A stretch of DNA of 64,000 bases from Natronosalvus hydrolyticus (GTDB taxonomy: Archaea > Halobacteriota > Halobacteria > Halobacteriales > Natrialbaceae), in the NCBI GenBank assembly GCA_025517525.1, contig JAOPJZ010000014.1:1-64000 (forward strand), in the 5' to 3' direction. The notes under the pieces were generated by a model. That model searched no databases, was not told the origin of the DNA, and saw only the letters and a program-made list of their open reading frames with translations. A program made the position numbers and the translations under genes. Numbering within the stretch: the stretch's first letter is position 1; every line of letters starts with the position of its first letter. Shown piece by piece: positions 17,784-27,573 of this stretch.

Positions 17784-19835
17784 ATGATCGAGTGGGAGGT
17801 GGATCGCGACCACCTGCGCGTCGTCGATGCTGATAACACTGAACTGCACGTTCAGGGACGGACGTTGGATGTGAGTGGACCGGGGCCAGATATCGAGCGG
17901 CCGGTCGACAGAACGGTGGTCGCGACGACGACGGAATTACAGTTCCCGCACGCGATCGTCTACGCGTTTTCTCTCGCTGCGGACGAACGGAAGGAACTCG
18001 AGCCAGACGGGTCCCCACTCCGATTGCCGCCAGGAGAGTACGTCCTCGATATCGACGCGGAGATCAAAACGTACCTCCGATTTTCGGGCCGAGCCACGAT
18101 TCGTCGAACGGCAGATTACTCGCGTGTCGTTGTGACCTTTCCAGAACGGACGCGAACGATCCTGGGGTTCAGGAGTCGACACGAACTGCCCGCAGACACG
18201 ATCACCGTTCCCGAGACGCCAGCCGGTGTTGCTCGTGGTGTGAGTTGTCTGTCCGCGTCGATTAAAACGACGTCACCGGATCGCACGTATCCGACGTTAC
18301 GCGGGCATCCGCCGTTGCTCGAGACGGAATCCTCCTGTTCGGGTCGGCCATCGATCCCTGACGGGTCGGGCGTCGAACTGCTCGTCCCACCGTGCTATGA
18401 GTCGGTGTTCGTCGTCGCACCGCTCGCGTATTACCTCCAGGCGAGAGTGAGAACGGAGCCGGGTATCACGCCCCGGCTTCGCCTCCCTTCGGTCGCTCGA
18501 GAGCACGAACTCGAGCGAATGCCTGACCTCGAGCGGACGGTCGAGCAACTGCTGCGTCAGTGTTTTTTCCTCGATTGTCTGGTTCGCAATGCCGGACCGT
18601 ACGGGTCTAACCTGGCTGAAATGAGTCTGCTGCGAGCCCTCGAGATGGACGAATCTTCGCTGTATACAGCAACGCCCCAGGAACGCCTTGCTACGTATCT
18701 TGACGTTCCCTTCAGTGCGGTCGAACATCGTATTCCGCCCTGGCATCTCTCCACGTACGTCGAGCCTGAACCGGATTCGATCGAGGCGTTGCCGTACCTC
18801 CTCGACCGACTGAGCCTCGTCTTTACGCCACAGACGTCGAGGCTCGAGGGACGCGAACTCGTCGAGCGCTCTCTCGATGATTTCTATCGTGGTGACTCCA
18901 GGGGTGTCGGCCAGGTCGCGTCCGTCGACATCGTCAAACCCGAACTTCGGGGTGGCCGGGTTCACGGATGGCTCGCCTCCGGGGTGCCAATCGACGTATT
19001 CAAATCGAACGTCGCCGCCTACCGGAATCGATTGTCGTATCTCGAACGCAAGAGTCAGTCATCGTCAATCTGTGTCGTCCTCAACGATCCCGAGATGGCC
19101 GGTGAGCGTGATCGGGTCGAATCGATCTATCGACAACGAGCCGACGAACTTTCGATTGACGTACGCGTAAAAGAGAGGCTTCGGACACACGAACTCGCCT
19201 CTCTCTTCGAAACGGACCATGCCTTCGTCCACTACATCGGACACTGCGAGACGGACGGATTTCGCTGTCCCGATGGCTCACTTGCCGCGTCGTCCATCGA
19301 TGAGAGTCGGGTCGAGACATTCTTCCTCAACGCCTGTGGCTCGTACTACGAGGGAATGGATCTCATCGACCGGGGAAGCGTTGCAGGGGCCGTGACGTTC
19401 ACACAGGTGCTAAACGACCACGCCCTGAAGGTCGGGTCGACGTTTGCGAAACTGCTCGTCCACGGATTCAGTTTCGAACGGGCGATGCGATTGGCTCGCC
19501 GACGAATTATGATGGGGAAAGATTACGCTGTCGTCGGCGATGGCACCCACTCGTTGACCGATGGGGATCTTACTTTGCCTACGACGGCGAAGATACAGCC
19601 GCTCGATGACGGTGGGTACTACGTCGAGCTGGAATGTTATTCGACTCGGGTCAACGGACTCTACTATTTCCCGCACACCAACGAAAACAAGTATGCGTAT
19701 CTGTGTGGGTCACGCGCCTCGTTCATGATGGACGGCGCCGAGGTAGCACAGTTTCTCAGGGAAGCGAAACTGGCAGTCATTTTTGATGGTGACGTCTACT
19801 GGTCACCAGAATTAGCACCGAGGTTTGACTGTTAG
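17784..19835 (+). CDS. CHAT-type caspase-like protein
   Basis: 683 residues. Residues 1-150 look beta-rich and the middle is helical. The C-terminal part has the CHAT peptidase arrangement: strand plus FVHYIGHCE (His487), an acidic loop with PDGSLAA, then ETFFLNACGSYYEG (Cys518), followed by RGSVAGAVTF and GSTFAKLLVHGFSFERAM. His487 and Cys518 would form the catalytic dyad. A further about 100-residue extension (VVGDGTHSLT onward) follows the protease fold, which is unusual because CHAT is normally C-terminal. No TPR or STAND partner is adjacent; the STAND-TPR protein is 13.5 kb upstream. Substrate and trigger are unknown. Confidence 0.75.
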   Translation: MIEWEVDRDHLRVVDADNTELHVQGRTLDVSGPGPDIERPVDRTVVATTTELQFPHAIVYAFSLAADERKELEPDGSPLRLPPGEYVLDIDAEIKTYLRFSGRATIRRTADYSRVVVTFPERTRTILGFRSRHELPADTITVPETPAGVARGVSCLSASIKTTSPDRTYPTLRGHPPLLETESSCSGRPSIPDGSGVELLVPPCYESVFVVAPLAYYLQARVRTEPGITPRLRLPSVAREHELERMPDLERTVEQLLRQCFFLDCLVRNAGPYGSNLAEMSLLRALEMDESSLYTATPQERLATYLDVPFSAVEHRIPPWHLSTYVEPEPDSIEALPYLLDRLSLVFTPQTSRLEGRELVERSLDDFYRGDSRGVGQVASVDIVKPELRGGRVHGWLASGVPIDVFKSNVAAYRNRLSYLERKSQSSSICVVLNDPEMAGERDRVESIYRQRADELSIDVRVKERLRTHELASLFETDHAFVHYIGHCETDGFRCPDGSLAASSIDESRVETFFLNACGSYYEGMDLIDRGSVAGAVTFTQVLNDHALKVGSTFAKLLVHGFSFERAMRLARRRIMMGKDYAVVGDGTHSLTDGDLTLPTTAKIQPLDDGGYYVELECYSTRVNGLYYFPHTNENKYAYLCGSRASFMMDGAEVAQFLREAKLAVIFDGDVYWSPELAPRFDC

Positions 19836-20217
19836 GGTCCACCGTACGTGCTGACGCGACTCGAGTGCGCCCGTGTTACGTTCGACTCCCCTCGTTCGTC
19901 TCCATCAGCAGTGTCGCCAGTGCGTCCCCACGCTTGCCAACTGGTAACTCCCATACAGAAACAACGATTCAACCAGAGGGAGTTAACTGTTACCATTGTG
20001 CCAATGTGTATCGTGATAAATACTAACACAGGCTGTAATTGTATCTATATTGTCCGTTCACTGTAGTAGCGAGACGCGCTGTTAAAATACTGTATGCGAT
20101 TTGAGGATTGCCGAAGGAATAGACAAAAATCACCGGTTTCATTTCTTAACGACAAGGTCTGCGGACGATGTGGCCAACAAAATTAAGTAGACTGGCGCTG
20201 TTTACTTGTGTATAGGC
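19836..20217. other. Spacer with the probable tbsP promoter
   Basis: 382 nt without a supported gene; the right half is AT-rich. AAATTAAG at about 20180-20187 lies roughly 30 nt before the ATG at 20218 and is a plausible TATA element. A TTG at 20206 could start translation four codons earlier, but ATG fits the family better. Confidence 0.4.
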
Positions 20218-21036
20218 ATGACCTCGAATTTACTCAACCACCAGATTGACGATATCCTCGAATCGGTACTCGAGGAGACGGCTGGAGATGTGTACATGAT
20301 CAACCCGTCCTCGGAGGCAATCGAAGAGTTCGTCTCCGTCGCCACGTCGTTCGACGGCGACCTTCCAACCGTTCACATGCTCGCCGATGACCGCACGCTC
20401 AAAGACGTCATGGGCGATTTCCTCGTCGCTTCGAATGCAGCCGACCTTCTCGATACAGGGACACTCGAGTTGCGCACTCTCGAGCAGGCTCCCGAAAACT
20501 CGCTGTTGATCACCGAAGACAACGTCGTCGCGGTCGTCCACGCTGGTGACCGTGTCGGTGGCCTCGTTACCGACGACGCCGAGTTCGTCGACGCGGCCTT
20601 CGACACCTACGCGACTCGCTGGGAGGACGCCAACGCGTTCAACCTCCGCACACCGCCAATCACGCGCGTTCGCGAGACGCTCACCGAAGAGATTAGCCCG
20701 GAGGCCGAAGCCGACTTCACGGCGATTCTCGACTCGCTCGAGACCGCTCGAGGCGATGGCGATGGCCTCGACGAAGTCACCATCTCGCTGCTCGTCGCGG
20801 CCAAGAACGAAGCGCTCCTGTACGACATCAGCAAATGGGGCGAGGACGTCGGCATCGCCAGCAAGGCGACGTTCTCCCGAACGAAGACCAAACTCGAGGA
20901 CATGGGTCTGATCGATACCGAGAAGGTCCCCATCGACGTCGGCCGACCACGACTCCGCCTGAAAGTCGGCGACCAGCGCCTCGACGAAGCGGACAACGGC
21001 CAGCTCGCGACCGTTGCACAGAGCATGCTTAACTGA
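20218..21036 (+). CDS. tbsP: TbsP-family transcriptional regulator (DUF5821)
   Basis: 272 residues. The N-terminal two thirds are a haloarchaea-specific sensor-like domain (NLLNHQIDDILESVL, LADDRTLKDVMGDFLVASNA). The C-terminus is a winged helix, with VTISLLVAAKNEALLYDISKW and ASKATFSRTKTKLEDMGL as the recognition region. In Haloferax volcanii, TbsP acts with TrmB on gapII. That is knowledge of the family; targets in this organism are unknown. Its closeness to trmB and to the leu/ilv block is suggestive only. Confidence 0.85.
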   Translation: MTSNLLNHQIDDILESVLEETAGDVYMINPSSEAIEEFVSVATSFDGDLPTVHMLADDRTLKDVMGDFLVASNAADLLDTGTLELRTLEQAPENSLLITEDNVVAVVHAGDRVGGLVTDDAEFVDAAFDTYATRWEDANAFNLRTPPITRVRETLTEEISPEAEADFTAILDSLETARGDGDGLDEVTISLLVAAKNEALLYDISKWGEDVGIASKATFSRTKTKLEDMGLIDTEKVPIDVGRPRLRLKVGDQRLDEADNGQLATVAQSMLN

Positions 21037-21255
21037 ACCCTTCGAGGTAATTTTCGTTTTCAGTTGTTCTAGCGATTGTACTCTCGAGAAGGATGTTTTC
21101 CTGCAACGTCTCGCGCCAACTAACAATAGTTGCCGTGCTCCATACTATACCAGTGGCCTCGAAACGATACCACCGAGAGCAACACTACCCGTTCGCGAGC
21201 ATGGTAAACGAGTCAAAACAGTCGCTTACCGATCCAGCTGCAGATACATACGTCC

Positions 21256-21882
21256 TCAAACGCGCTTGCCGTCTTCGACGTATGGAAGTGATTCAGCCGT
21301 CTCGCGGACTGCCTCTGCGTTCGCCTTCATCAGGGCTGTCGTATCCCAGACGCCCTCGACCAGAGCCTTTCGCTGGGCATCGTCGACCGTGACGTCGACA
21401 GTCTTCCCGTCGTAGGTAACCGTCTCGTTTGCCACGTCGATATCGATCTCGCCGTCCGGGTTGGCCTCCACCCACGACTGCAGCGTTTCGACCGTTTCCG
21501 TGTCCGCCTCGAGCGTGGGCATCCCGAGTGCGAGGCAGTTGCCCGCGAAGATTTCGGCAAAACTCTCTCCGATGAACGCGTCGATACCCCAGCGCATGAG
21601 CGCCTGTGGGGCGTGCTCGCGTGAGGAGCCACAGCCGAAGTTGGCGTTCGTGACCATTACCGAGGCGTCCTGGTGGGCGGGTTCGTTCAGTGGATGTTCT
21701 TTCTGGGAATCATCGTCAGTAAAGCGCTGGTCGAAGAACGCAAACTCGCCCAGGCCGTCGAACGTGACGACTTTCATGAACCGGGCCGGGATGATCTGGT
21801 CGGTGTCGATATCGTTGCCACGGATCGCGACGCCGGTTCCGGACACTGATTCGACGCTCGGAATTGTTACCTCGTCACTCAT
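21256..21882 (-). CDS. leuD: 3-isopropylmalate dehydratase small subunit
   Basis: 208 residues. Together with LeuC it isomerises 2- to 3-isopropylmalate in leucine synthesis; homologous pairs also act on methylmalate in the citramalate route to isoleucine. The swivelling-domain motifs are [14 protein letters not shown] and [15 protein letters not shown]. Its start overlaps the leuC stop by 8 nt, implying translational coupling. leuB, usually next in haloarchaea, is not here. Confidence 0.96.
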   Translation of the reverse strand: MSDEVTIPSVESVSGTGVAIRGNDIDTDQIIPARFMKVVTFDGLGEFAFFDQRFTDDDSQKEHPLNEPAHQDASVMVTNANFGCGSSREHAPQALMRWGIDAFIGESFAEIFAGNCLALGMPTLEADTETVETLQSWVEANPDGEIDIDVANETVTYDGKTVDVTVDDAQRKALVEGVWDTTALMKANAEAVRETAESLPYVEDGKRV

Positions 21883-23296
21883 TGATGGTCACCTCCTTCA
21901 TCGTTCGCACGTCAGTTACCGCACCGTTGATCGCCGCGGCGACGACCATACGAGGGTTCATCAGCACGGTTCGACCGTCTTTACTGCCCTGCCGGCCGAC
22001 GAAATTTCGGTTGGAGGAACTCGCACAGGCCTCGTCACCCTCGAGTTGGTCCTCGTTCATGCCCAAACACATCGAACAGCCGGCTCCGCGCCAGTCGAAG
22101 CCGGCTTCGATGAATATCTCGTCTAGGCCTTCTTCCTCGGCCGCTTTCTTCACTTGCTGACTGCCGGGAACGACCATCGCTCGGACGTTGGGGTCGACTG
22201 TACGCCCCTTCACGAGTCGGGCCGCGCGTCGGAGGTCGGGCAAGCGGGCGTTGGTACACGATCCCAGGAAGGCAACGTCGATTGGATAGCCTTCCATCGT
22301 TTCACCGGGTTCGACGCGCATGTGTTTCTGCGCGCGTCGGGCCGTTTCGACCTTGTCGTCTGCCAGCGATTCGGGTTCCGGAATGGGTTCGGTCACGCCG
22401 ACGCCCTGGCCCGGCGTCGTTCCCCAGGTGACGACCGGCTCTAACTCGCTCGCGTCGATGGTGACGACGTCGTCGTACTCGGCGTCGTCGTCCGAACGAA
22501 CCGACTCCCAGTATTTCTTCCGCTCCTCGAAGGCCTCGCCCTCGGGGACACGGTCACGACCCTCGAGCCACTCGTAGGTGGTCTCGTCGGGGTTGATGTA
22601 CCCCGCTCGAGCGCCGCCCTCGATCGACATGTTACAGATGGACATCCGCCCTTCCATGTCGAGGTTCTCGATAGCCTCGCCGGCGTATTCGTACACGTAG
22701 CCGACGCCCCCTTCGGTCCCGAGCCGGCGGATGATCTCGAGGATGATGTCTTTTGCTTCGACACTGTCGCCGAGTTCGCCGGTAACCTCGATCTTCCGGA
22801 CTTTTTGTTTCTCCATCGCGATGGTCCCTGTTGCGAGGACATCCCGAATCTGGCTGGTCCCAATACCGAACGCGAGTGCGCCGAAGGCACCGTGCGTCGA
22901 GGTGTGGGAGTCGCCACAGACAATAGTCGTCCCGGGCTGGGTCAGTCCCTGCTCCGGTCCGATGACGTGGACGATGCCTTGCTCGCCCGTATCCGGGTGC
23001 GAGAACTCGATCCCCGACTCGCGGACGTTCGCCTCGAGTTCGGCCATCATCTCTTCGGCCGCGTCATCCGTGTAAGGACGCTCTTTGCTCGAGGTTGGCA
23101 CGATGTGGTCGACGGTTGCGTGTGTCAGGTCGGGATAGGCGACCTCGAGGTCGCGCTCTTGCAACATCCCGAACGCTTGTGGGCTGGTTACCTCGTGGAT
23201 GAGGTGCAAGCCGACGAACAGCTGGTCCTGTCCGGTCGGCAGTCGGGTGACAGTGTGGCGGTCCCACACCTTGTCGTAGAGTGTACCCTCGCTCAT
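21875..23296 (-). CDS. leuC: 3-isopropylmalate dehydratase large subunit
   Basis: 473 residues. It is an aconitase-superfamily enzyme holding a 4Fe-4S cluster, with ligands in FLGSCTN and GCSMCLG. The N-terminus has the [11 protein letters not shown] start and [21 protein letters not shown]. The start overlaps the stop of the upstream small gene by 4 nt (ATGA) and the end overlaps leuD. Confidence 0.97.
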   Translation of the reverse strand: MSEGTLYDKVWDRHTVTRLPTGQDQLFVGLHLIHEVTSPQAFGMLQERDLEVAYPDLTHATVDHIVPTSSKERPYTDDAAEEMMAELEANVRESGIEFSHPDTGEQGIVHVIGPEQGLTQPGTTIVCGDSHTSTHGAFGALAFGIGTSQIRDVLATGTIAMEKQKVRKIEVTGELGDSVEAKDIILEIIRRLGTEGGVGYVYEYAGEAIENLDMEGRMSICNMSIEGGARAGYINPDETTYEWLEGRDRVPEGEAFEERKKYWESVRSDDDAEYDDVVTIDASELEPVVTWGTTPGQGVGVTEPIPEPESLADDKVETARRAQKHMRVEPGETMEGYPIDVAFLGSCTNARLPDLRRAARLVKGRTVDPNVRAMVVPGSQQVKKAAEEEGLDEIFIEAGFDWRGAGCSMCLGMNEDQLEGDEACASSSNRNFVGRQGSKDGRTVLMNPRMVVAAAINGAVTDVRTMKEVTINE

Positions 23297-23625
23297 TTTG
23301 TTTCGTCTATGCGTTCGGTGCCACCGCGCTCGAAAACCCCGTTGGCGTCGTCGGCGTCGCGGGGAGGGGTGTGACTCACTTCTTCCATCGTTTCGGCGTC
23401 GGTCCCGTCGTCGGCCGTCGTCGATTTCTCGACGGCGTTGGCTTTACCACCGTCGGCAACGACGATGGGACCGCGATTGAACAGGTGTCCGGCCGTTTCA
23501 CCCGTCAACGGGTTGGAGTGGCTGATGGTTCCCAACGTGTCTCGGTTCGGTTCGGTCGCCCCGTCGCTCGAGGCGGTATCCGTTCGTTTCTGTTCCGGTG
23601 TTCGTGTGTTGGACGCTCGTGTCAT
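23293..23625 (-). CDS. Small acidic protein between ilvC and leuC
   Basis: 110 residues, polar and largely disordered in composition. Two segments look conserved: [15 protein letters not shown] and the C-terminal [23 protein letters not shown] motif followed by GVFERGG. I recall similar short genes at this position in other haloarchaeal ilv-leu operons. The 4-nt overlap with leuC and 27-nt gap from ilvC place it firmly in the operon. Function is unknown; an assembly or regulatory role for LeuCD or IlvC is only a guess. Confidence 0.75.
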   Translation of the reverse strand: MTRASNTRTPEQKRTDTASSDGATEPNRDTLGTISHSNPLTGETAGHLFNRGPIVVADGGKANAVEKSTTADDGTDAETMEEVSHTPPRDADDANGVFERGGTERIDETK

Positions 23626-23652
23626 CGATCTGTAGCTGATTCTAGTGGTCGG

Positions 23653-24720
23653 TTAGTCGTCTGCCGGGACTTCGGGGGCATCGTCGTCGCTTTGCTCGTC
23701 TTCCCATTCAAAGAGGTCGCGCAGTGGCGCACCGATCTCCTCGATTTTGTGTTCTTCGTCGTGGCGTTTGAGCTGGGTGTAGGATGGCCGACCCGCCTGG
23801 TTCTCGTTGATCCACTCGCGAGCGAACTCCCCGCTCTGGACTTCCTCGAGGACTTCTTCCATGTTCTCGCGAACGCCCTCGTCGACGATACGATCGCCGC
23901 GCGTGAGGCCACCGTACTCGGCGGTATCGGAGACGGAGTACCACATGCCGCCGATGCCATCTTCGTACATCAGGTCGACGATCAGTTTGAGTTCGTTCAG
24001 ACACTCGAAATACGCCATTTCCGGGGCGTAACCAGCGTCCACGAGCGTTTCGAATCCGTGTTTGACGAGCGAGGTGACGCCACCACAGAGGACTGCCTGT
24101 TCGCCGAAGAGATCGGATTCGACCTCTTCACGGAAGGTCGTTTCGACGACGCCAGCGCGGGTGCCGCCGATTCCCTGGGCATACGCGAGGGCTTCGTCTT
24201 TGGCCGCTCCGGTATAGTCCTGATAGACGGCGATCAGCGCCGGGGTGCCGCCGCCGTTCTCGTAGTCTCGGCGCACGATGTGGCCCGGTCCTTTCGGTGC
24301 GGCCATCGTCACGTCGACGTACTCCGGTGGCTCGATCTGGTTGTAGTGGATGTTGAACCCGTGAGCGAACATGACGGTGTTGCCCTCCTCGAGGCCGTCC
24401 TCGACGGCTTCGAAGACGGCCGGCTGGATGGTGTCCGGCACGAGGAACATGACGATATCAGCCTCGGCCGTGGCGTCGTCGGGTGTCGTCACGCGGAGGC
24501 CGTCGGATTCGGCCTGTGGCCACGACGAGGAGTCCTCGCGGAGGCCAACGACGACGTCGACGCCGCTATCGTGGAGGTTCAGCGCGTGTGCGTGGCCCTG
24601 GCTGCCGTAGCCGAGGACGGCCACGGTTTTGTCCTCGATGTAGCTGGCGTCGGCGTCGTCGCCGTAGTAGATGTTCGTGGTGAATACGTCGTCTGCGTTG
24701 GAAGTTTCGTTTTCAGTCAT
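23653..24720 (-). CDS. ilvC: Ketol-acid reductoisomerase
   Basis: 355 residues from the ATG at 24720; an upstream open extension is basic and not part of the family. It converts acetolactate or acetohydroxybutyrate to dihydroxy acids with NAD(P)H and Mg. The Rossmann motif is [17 protein letters not shown], the class I KARI domain includes [15 protein letters not shown], and Mg ligands lie in [17 protein letters not shown]. The C-terminus has an acidic tail of about 20 residues. It overlaps the ilvN stop by 8 nt. Confidence 0.97.
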   Translation of the reverse strand: MTENETSNADDVFTTNIYYGDDADASYIEDKTVAVLGYGSQGHAHALNLHDSGVDVVVGLREDSSSWPQAESDGLRVTTPDDATAEADIVMFLVPDTIQPAVFEAVEDGLEEGNTVMFAHGFNIHYNQIEPPEYVDVTMAAPKGPGHIVRRDYENGGGTPALIAVYQDYTGAAKDEALAYAQGIGGTRAGVVETTFREEVESDLFGEQAVLCGGVTSLVKHGFETLVDAGYAPEMAYFECLNELKLIVDLMYEDGIGGMWYSVSDTAEYGGLTRGDRIVDEGVRENMEEVLEEVQSGEFAREWINENQAGRPSYTQLKRHDEEHKIEEIGAPLRDLFEWEDEQSDDDAPEVPADD

Positions 24721-25369
24721 CGTCTGCTGGAACGGTGTGTGTGTTTTCGGATTGATAGTCGTCTGCCTGTGCGCCTTCGGTTGCGGTGTCGTCGGTGCCC
24801 CGAGCCAGGGCGGTCGTTCCCGTTCGGGATATTTCGCGAATACCGAACTGGCTGAACGCCTCGATTGCGGCGTCGATCTTTTGTCGGGCACCGGTGACCT
24901 CGATGGTCGCCGTCTCCGGGCTCGCATCGACCGTTTTCCCACCGTACATGTCGGCGACGGCAGCGACCTGATCCGGGCGAGTCGCGTTCACTTTCACCAG
25001 CGCCAGCTCTCGGCGCATAGCGTCGGGATCGAGTTCGCGAACGGAGATCACCGGAATCAGCTTCCTGAGCTGTTTTTTAATCTGCTCGATGCCGGGGTCT
25101 GATTCCTCGACGACGAGCGTGATTCGGGCCTGTTCGTCCGTCTCGGTCGGTCCGACGGTCAAACTCTCGATGTTGAACTGCCGTCTCGAGAACAGTCCCG
25201 AAACGTCAGAGAGCACGCCCGGTTCGTGGGCAACGAGGGCCGATATCACGGTCCGTCGGTGCGGGCGGGCGGCTTCGGCTTCCGGATCGATCCGGATGCC
25301 GAGCTCGTTTCGTCTCCCCGCCGGTTTCGGTCGTTCCTCGGGAGTTGGTCCCTCGAGTCCGCCGGTCAT
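24713..25369 (-). CDS. ilvN: Acetolactate synthase regulatory subunit
   Basis: 218 residues. The ACT domain begins at [19 protein letters not shown] and continues [14 protein letters not shown]-terminal domain typical of IlvN/IlvH follows. It binds the IlvB catalytic subunit and normally confers valine feedback inhibition. An N-terminal charged extension of about 40 residues precedes the ACT domain, longer than in bacterial IlvH. The start at 25369 is the first ATG; a GTG lies 9 nt upstream. It lies 52 nt downstream of ilvB. Confidence 0.95.
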   Translation of the reverse strand: MTGGLEGPTPEERPKPAGRRNELGIRIDPEAEAARPHRRTVISALVAHEPGVLSDVSGLFSRRQFNIESLTVGPTETDEQARITLVVEESDPGIEQIKKQLRKLIPVISVRELDPDAMRRELALVKVNATRPDQVAAVADMYGGKTVDASPETATIEVTGARQKIDAAIEAFSQFGIREISRTGTTALARGTDDTATEGAQADDYQSENTHTVPADDD

Positions 25370-25421
25370 GCATACCACCCCAAGGTTCGCGTGACGTCGA
25401 AAGAGCTCGCTCTTTCGGCAG

Positions 25422-27227
25422 TCATAGCTGGTCCTCCGTCAAGGCAAACTGCCCGTTGTCGCCGCCGCTTGGCACCATCGGGTACACGTTCGCATGGGGG
25501 TCGATGTGGACGTCGATCACCGAGGGGCCGTCGTACTCGAGTGCGGCCTGGATTGTGTCGGCGACCTCGTCGTAGTCGTTGATACGGAAGCCTCTCGCAC
25601 CGAACGCTTCGGCCAGTTTGTCGAACTCTGGACACCAGTTGTACTCCGAGGCTGAGTGGCGCCCTTCGAAGAAGGCGTCCTGCCACTGGCGCACCATGCC
25701 GATGTACTCGTTGTTCAAAACGGCCACCGTGATGTCCATCTCTTCACGGACAGCCACGGAGAGCTCCTGAATCGTCATCAGGAACGAGCCGTCGCCTTCG
25801 ATAGCGATGACTTCCTGATCGTCGTCGGCAGCGAGTCGGGCGCCGATTGCGGCGGGGAAGCCGTACCCCATCGTGCCGAGGCCGTGACTCGAGACCCACG
25901 TCCGGGGTTCGGTGTAGGTCCAGTACTGGCAGGCCCACATCTGGTGTTGGCCGACACCCGTGGTCACGATTGCCCGGTCGCTGGTCGCTTCATCGAGTGC
26001 TTCGACGACGAATTCGGGTTTTAGCGGTTCATCGTCGGGCGTTTTGTACGCCATCGAGTAGTCGGATTTCCACTGCTGGCACTGGGCGCGCCATTTGGTG
26101 GCCTGTGGTGAGTGCTCCACTGCTTCGGCCAACTGTTCGATGACGGTCGCTGCGTCGCCGATCAGCGGATACTCCGCGTGAATGTTCTTGCTGATTTCGG
26201 CGGGGTCGATGTCGATGTGGATGACCTCCGCGTCGGGGGCGAACGTTTCGATACCGCCAGTCAGACGGTCGTCGAATCGTGTACCCACGGCGATGAGCGT
26301 ATCACAATGGGTGACAGCCATGTTCGCGTAGCCGGTGCCGTGCATGCCGGCCATCTCCATCGCGAGTTCGTGGTCTTCGGGGAACGAGCCGATACCCGGC
26401 ATCGTCGTCACGACGGGAATGTCGTGTTCGATGGCGAACGCACGAACTTCCTCGGTCGCGCCACCTTTGATGACGCCGCCGCCGAGCAACATAACGGGCT
26501 TCGAGGATTCCTCGATGCGGCGTGCTGCTCGTCGAACGGTTGCCTCGTCGGCCCGCTCTTGCACCGTGTAGGTGTCTGGGGTTCGCGGCTCGCCGGGTTC
26601 CTGTTCAGTCTCGCCCAGCGTCACGTCCTTTGGCAGGTCGACGAGCGTCGGTCCGGGTCGGCCGGTTCCGGCCAGCGCAAACGCCTCGCCCACGTCGTCG
26701 CCCACGCGGTCGGACTCGTTCGCGAAGATGTTTGCTTTCGTTATCGGTGTCGTGACGCCGGTCGTATCGGTCTCCTGGAAGGCGTCGTTGCCGACCATAT
26801 CAGTAGGGACCTGGCCGGTCAACGCGATCATCGGATCCGAATCCATGTCGGCGTCGGCGATGCCGGTCACCAGGTTCGTTGCGCCCGGCCCGGACGTTGC
26901 CAGACAGACGCCTGGCTCGCCGGAGACGATCCCGTAGGCGTCCGCTGCGTGAGAGGCCCCCTGTTCGTGGGCCATCGTAATGTGGTGAATGTCCGAATCG
27001 TAAAGGGCGTCGTAGACGGGCATAATTGCCCCACCCTGGACGCCAAAGGCGTACTCCACGCCCGCGTTTTCGAGGGCCCGAACGACGGATTCGGCACCCG
27101 TGGTGACGGGTTTGGTCTCCGCTCGAGTGTCGGCCGCGGTCGGCTGTTCCTCGTTCGTCCGCTCATCTGTTGGTTGGTCGTCAGTCGGTTCCGCTGTTTT
27201 TGGGGGGACGGATGCACGCTCGCTCAT
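25422..27227 (-). CDS. ilvB: Acetolactate synthase catalytic subunit
   Basis: 601 residues. This TPP enzyme condenses pyruvate with pyruvate or 2-oxobutyrate. The catalytic Glu is in MAHEQGASHAADAYG, the Phe/Gln region in NDAFQETDTTGVT, and the TPP-Mg motif runs from EGDGSF to VLNNEY. About 45 hydrophilic residues precede the first conserved strand (VRALENAGVEYAFGVQGG). The ATG at 27227 has a GGAGGG ribosome site five bases upstream (27233-27238) and overlaps the stop of a 21-codon ORF. Confidence 0.97.
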   Translation of the reverse strand: MSERASVPPKTAEPTDDQPTDERTNEEQPTAADTRAETKPVTTGAESVVRALENAGVEYAFGVQGGAIMPVYDALYDSDIHHITMAHEQGASHAADAYGIVSGEPGVCLATSGPGATNLVTGIADADMDSDPMIALTGQVPTDMVGNDAFQETDTTGVTTPITKANIFANESDRVGDDVGEAFALAGTGRPGPTLVDLPKDVTLGETEQEPGEPRTPDTYTVQERADEATVRRAARRIEESSKPVMLLGGGVIKGGATEEVRAFAIEHDIPVVTTMPGIGSFPEDHELAMEMAGMHGTGYANMAVTHCDTLIAVGTRFDDRLTGGIETFAPDAEVIHIDIDPAEISKNIHAEYPLIGDAATVIEQLAEAVEHSPQATKWRAQCQQWKSDYSMAYKTPDDEPLKPEFVVEALDEATSDRAIVTTGVGQHQMWACQYWTYTEPRTWVSSHGLGTMGYGFPAAIGARLAADDDQEVIAIEGDGSFLMTIQELSVAVREEMDITVAVLNNEYIGMVRQWQDAFFEGRHSASEYNWCPEFDKLAEAFGARGFRINDYDEVADTIQAALEYDGPSVIDVHIDPHANVYPMVPSGGDNGQFALTEDQL

Positions 27228-27289
27228 CGATTCCCTCCTGTTGCTGTCGGTATCGGCAATTGTGTGTACTGTGTTTCTGTGGCTGTCAT
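27224..27289 (-). CDS. 21-codon upstream ORF overlapping ilvB
   Basis: ATG at 27289 opens a 21-codon frame, MTATETQYTQLPIPTATGGN plus Arg, whose TGA overlaps the ilvB ATG as ATGA. Six of its 21 residues are threonine. The ilvB Shine-Dalgarno lies inside its last codons. It could couple translation to ilvB or act as a leader peptide; it could equally be chance. Confidence 0.3.
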   Translation of the reverse strand: MTATETQYTQLPIPTATGGNR

Positions 27290-27573
27290 CTGTGATAGGG
27301 GCGATTGCTGGACCCGCGTCGCTGGGTGCTTCGAAAACGGTGCAAATCCGGGACGATAGAATGGGTGATAAGGGGCTAGGCGGCCCCTACAATAATGAGG
27401 GAAGCGAGCGACGCGCTGTCGGCAGTGCGTGCCGGCGTGCTGTCGCGAACGCTCATTATCTAATTGGTATACCGCTCGAGCGATATAACCCTTACCCGGC
27501 AGGCAAGCGTTGCTCGAAGTGTTCGTGACCGCCAGCCGGTGCTGGCGGCCGGAAGCGACCGCGGCGGCCATGT
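27228..27573. other. ilvB leader and leuA-ilvB spacer
   Basis: 346 nt. The distal part holds a hairpin after leuA. The proximal part is a long untranslated leader for ilvB unless the upstream ORF is used. Possible TATA elements on the minus strand are GGTTATATCG (about 27479-27489) and GGTATACC (about 27466-27473), which would give a leader over 200 nt. Long leaders are unusual in this window. Confidence 0.4.
27529..27548 (-). terminator. Hairpin downstream of leuA
   Basis: CCGCCAGC and GCTGGCGG form a perfect 8-bp stem around a CGGT loop, 25 nt beyond the leuA stop. No long U run follows, so its role as a terminator rather than a structural or processing element is uncertain. Confidence 0.35.

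Noticed and set aside
227..19835. STAND-TPR protein and CHAT protein as one operon-encoded system
   Set aside because: They are separated by over 13 kb of unrelated housekeeping genes on both strands; a functional link is possible but not shown by position.
23281..24855. 524-codon plus-strand frame opposite ilvC and its neighbours
   Set aside because: It runs across two real genes on the other strand and has no recognisable motif.
26112..27359. 415-codon plus-strand frame opposite ilvB
   Set aside because: It is antisense to a fully conserved acetolactate synthase.
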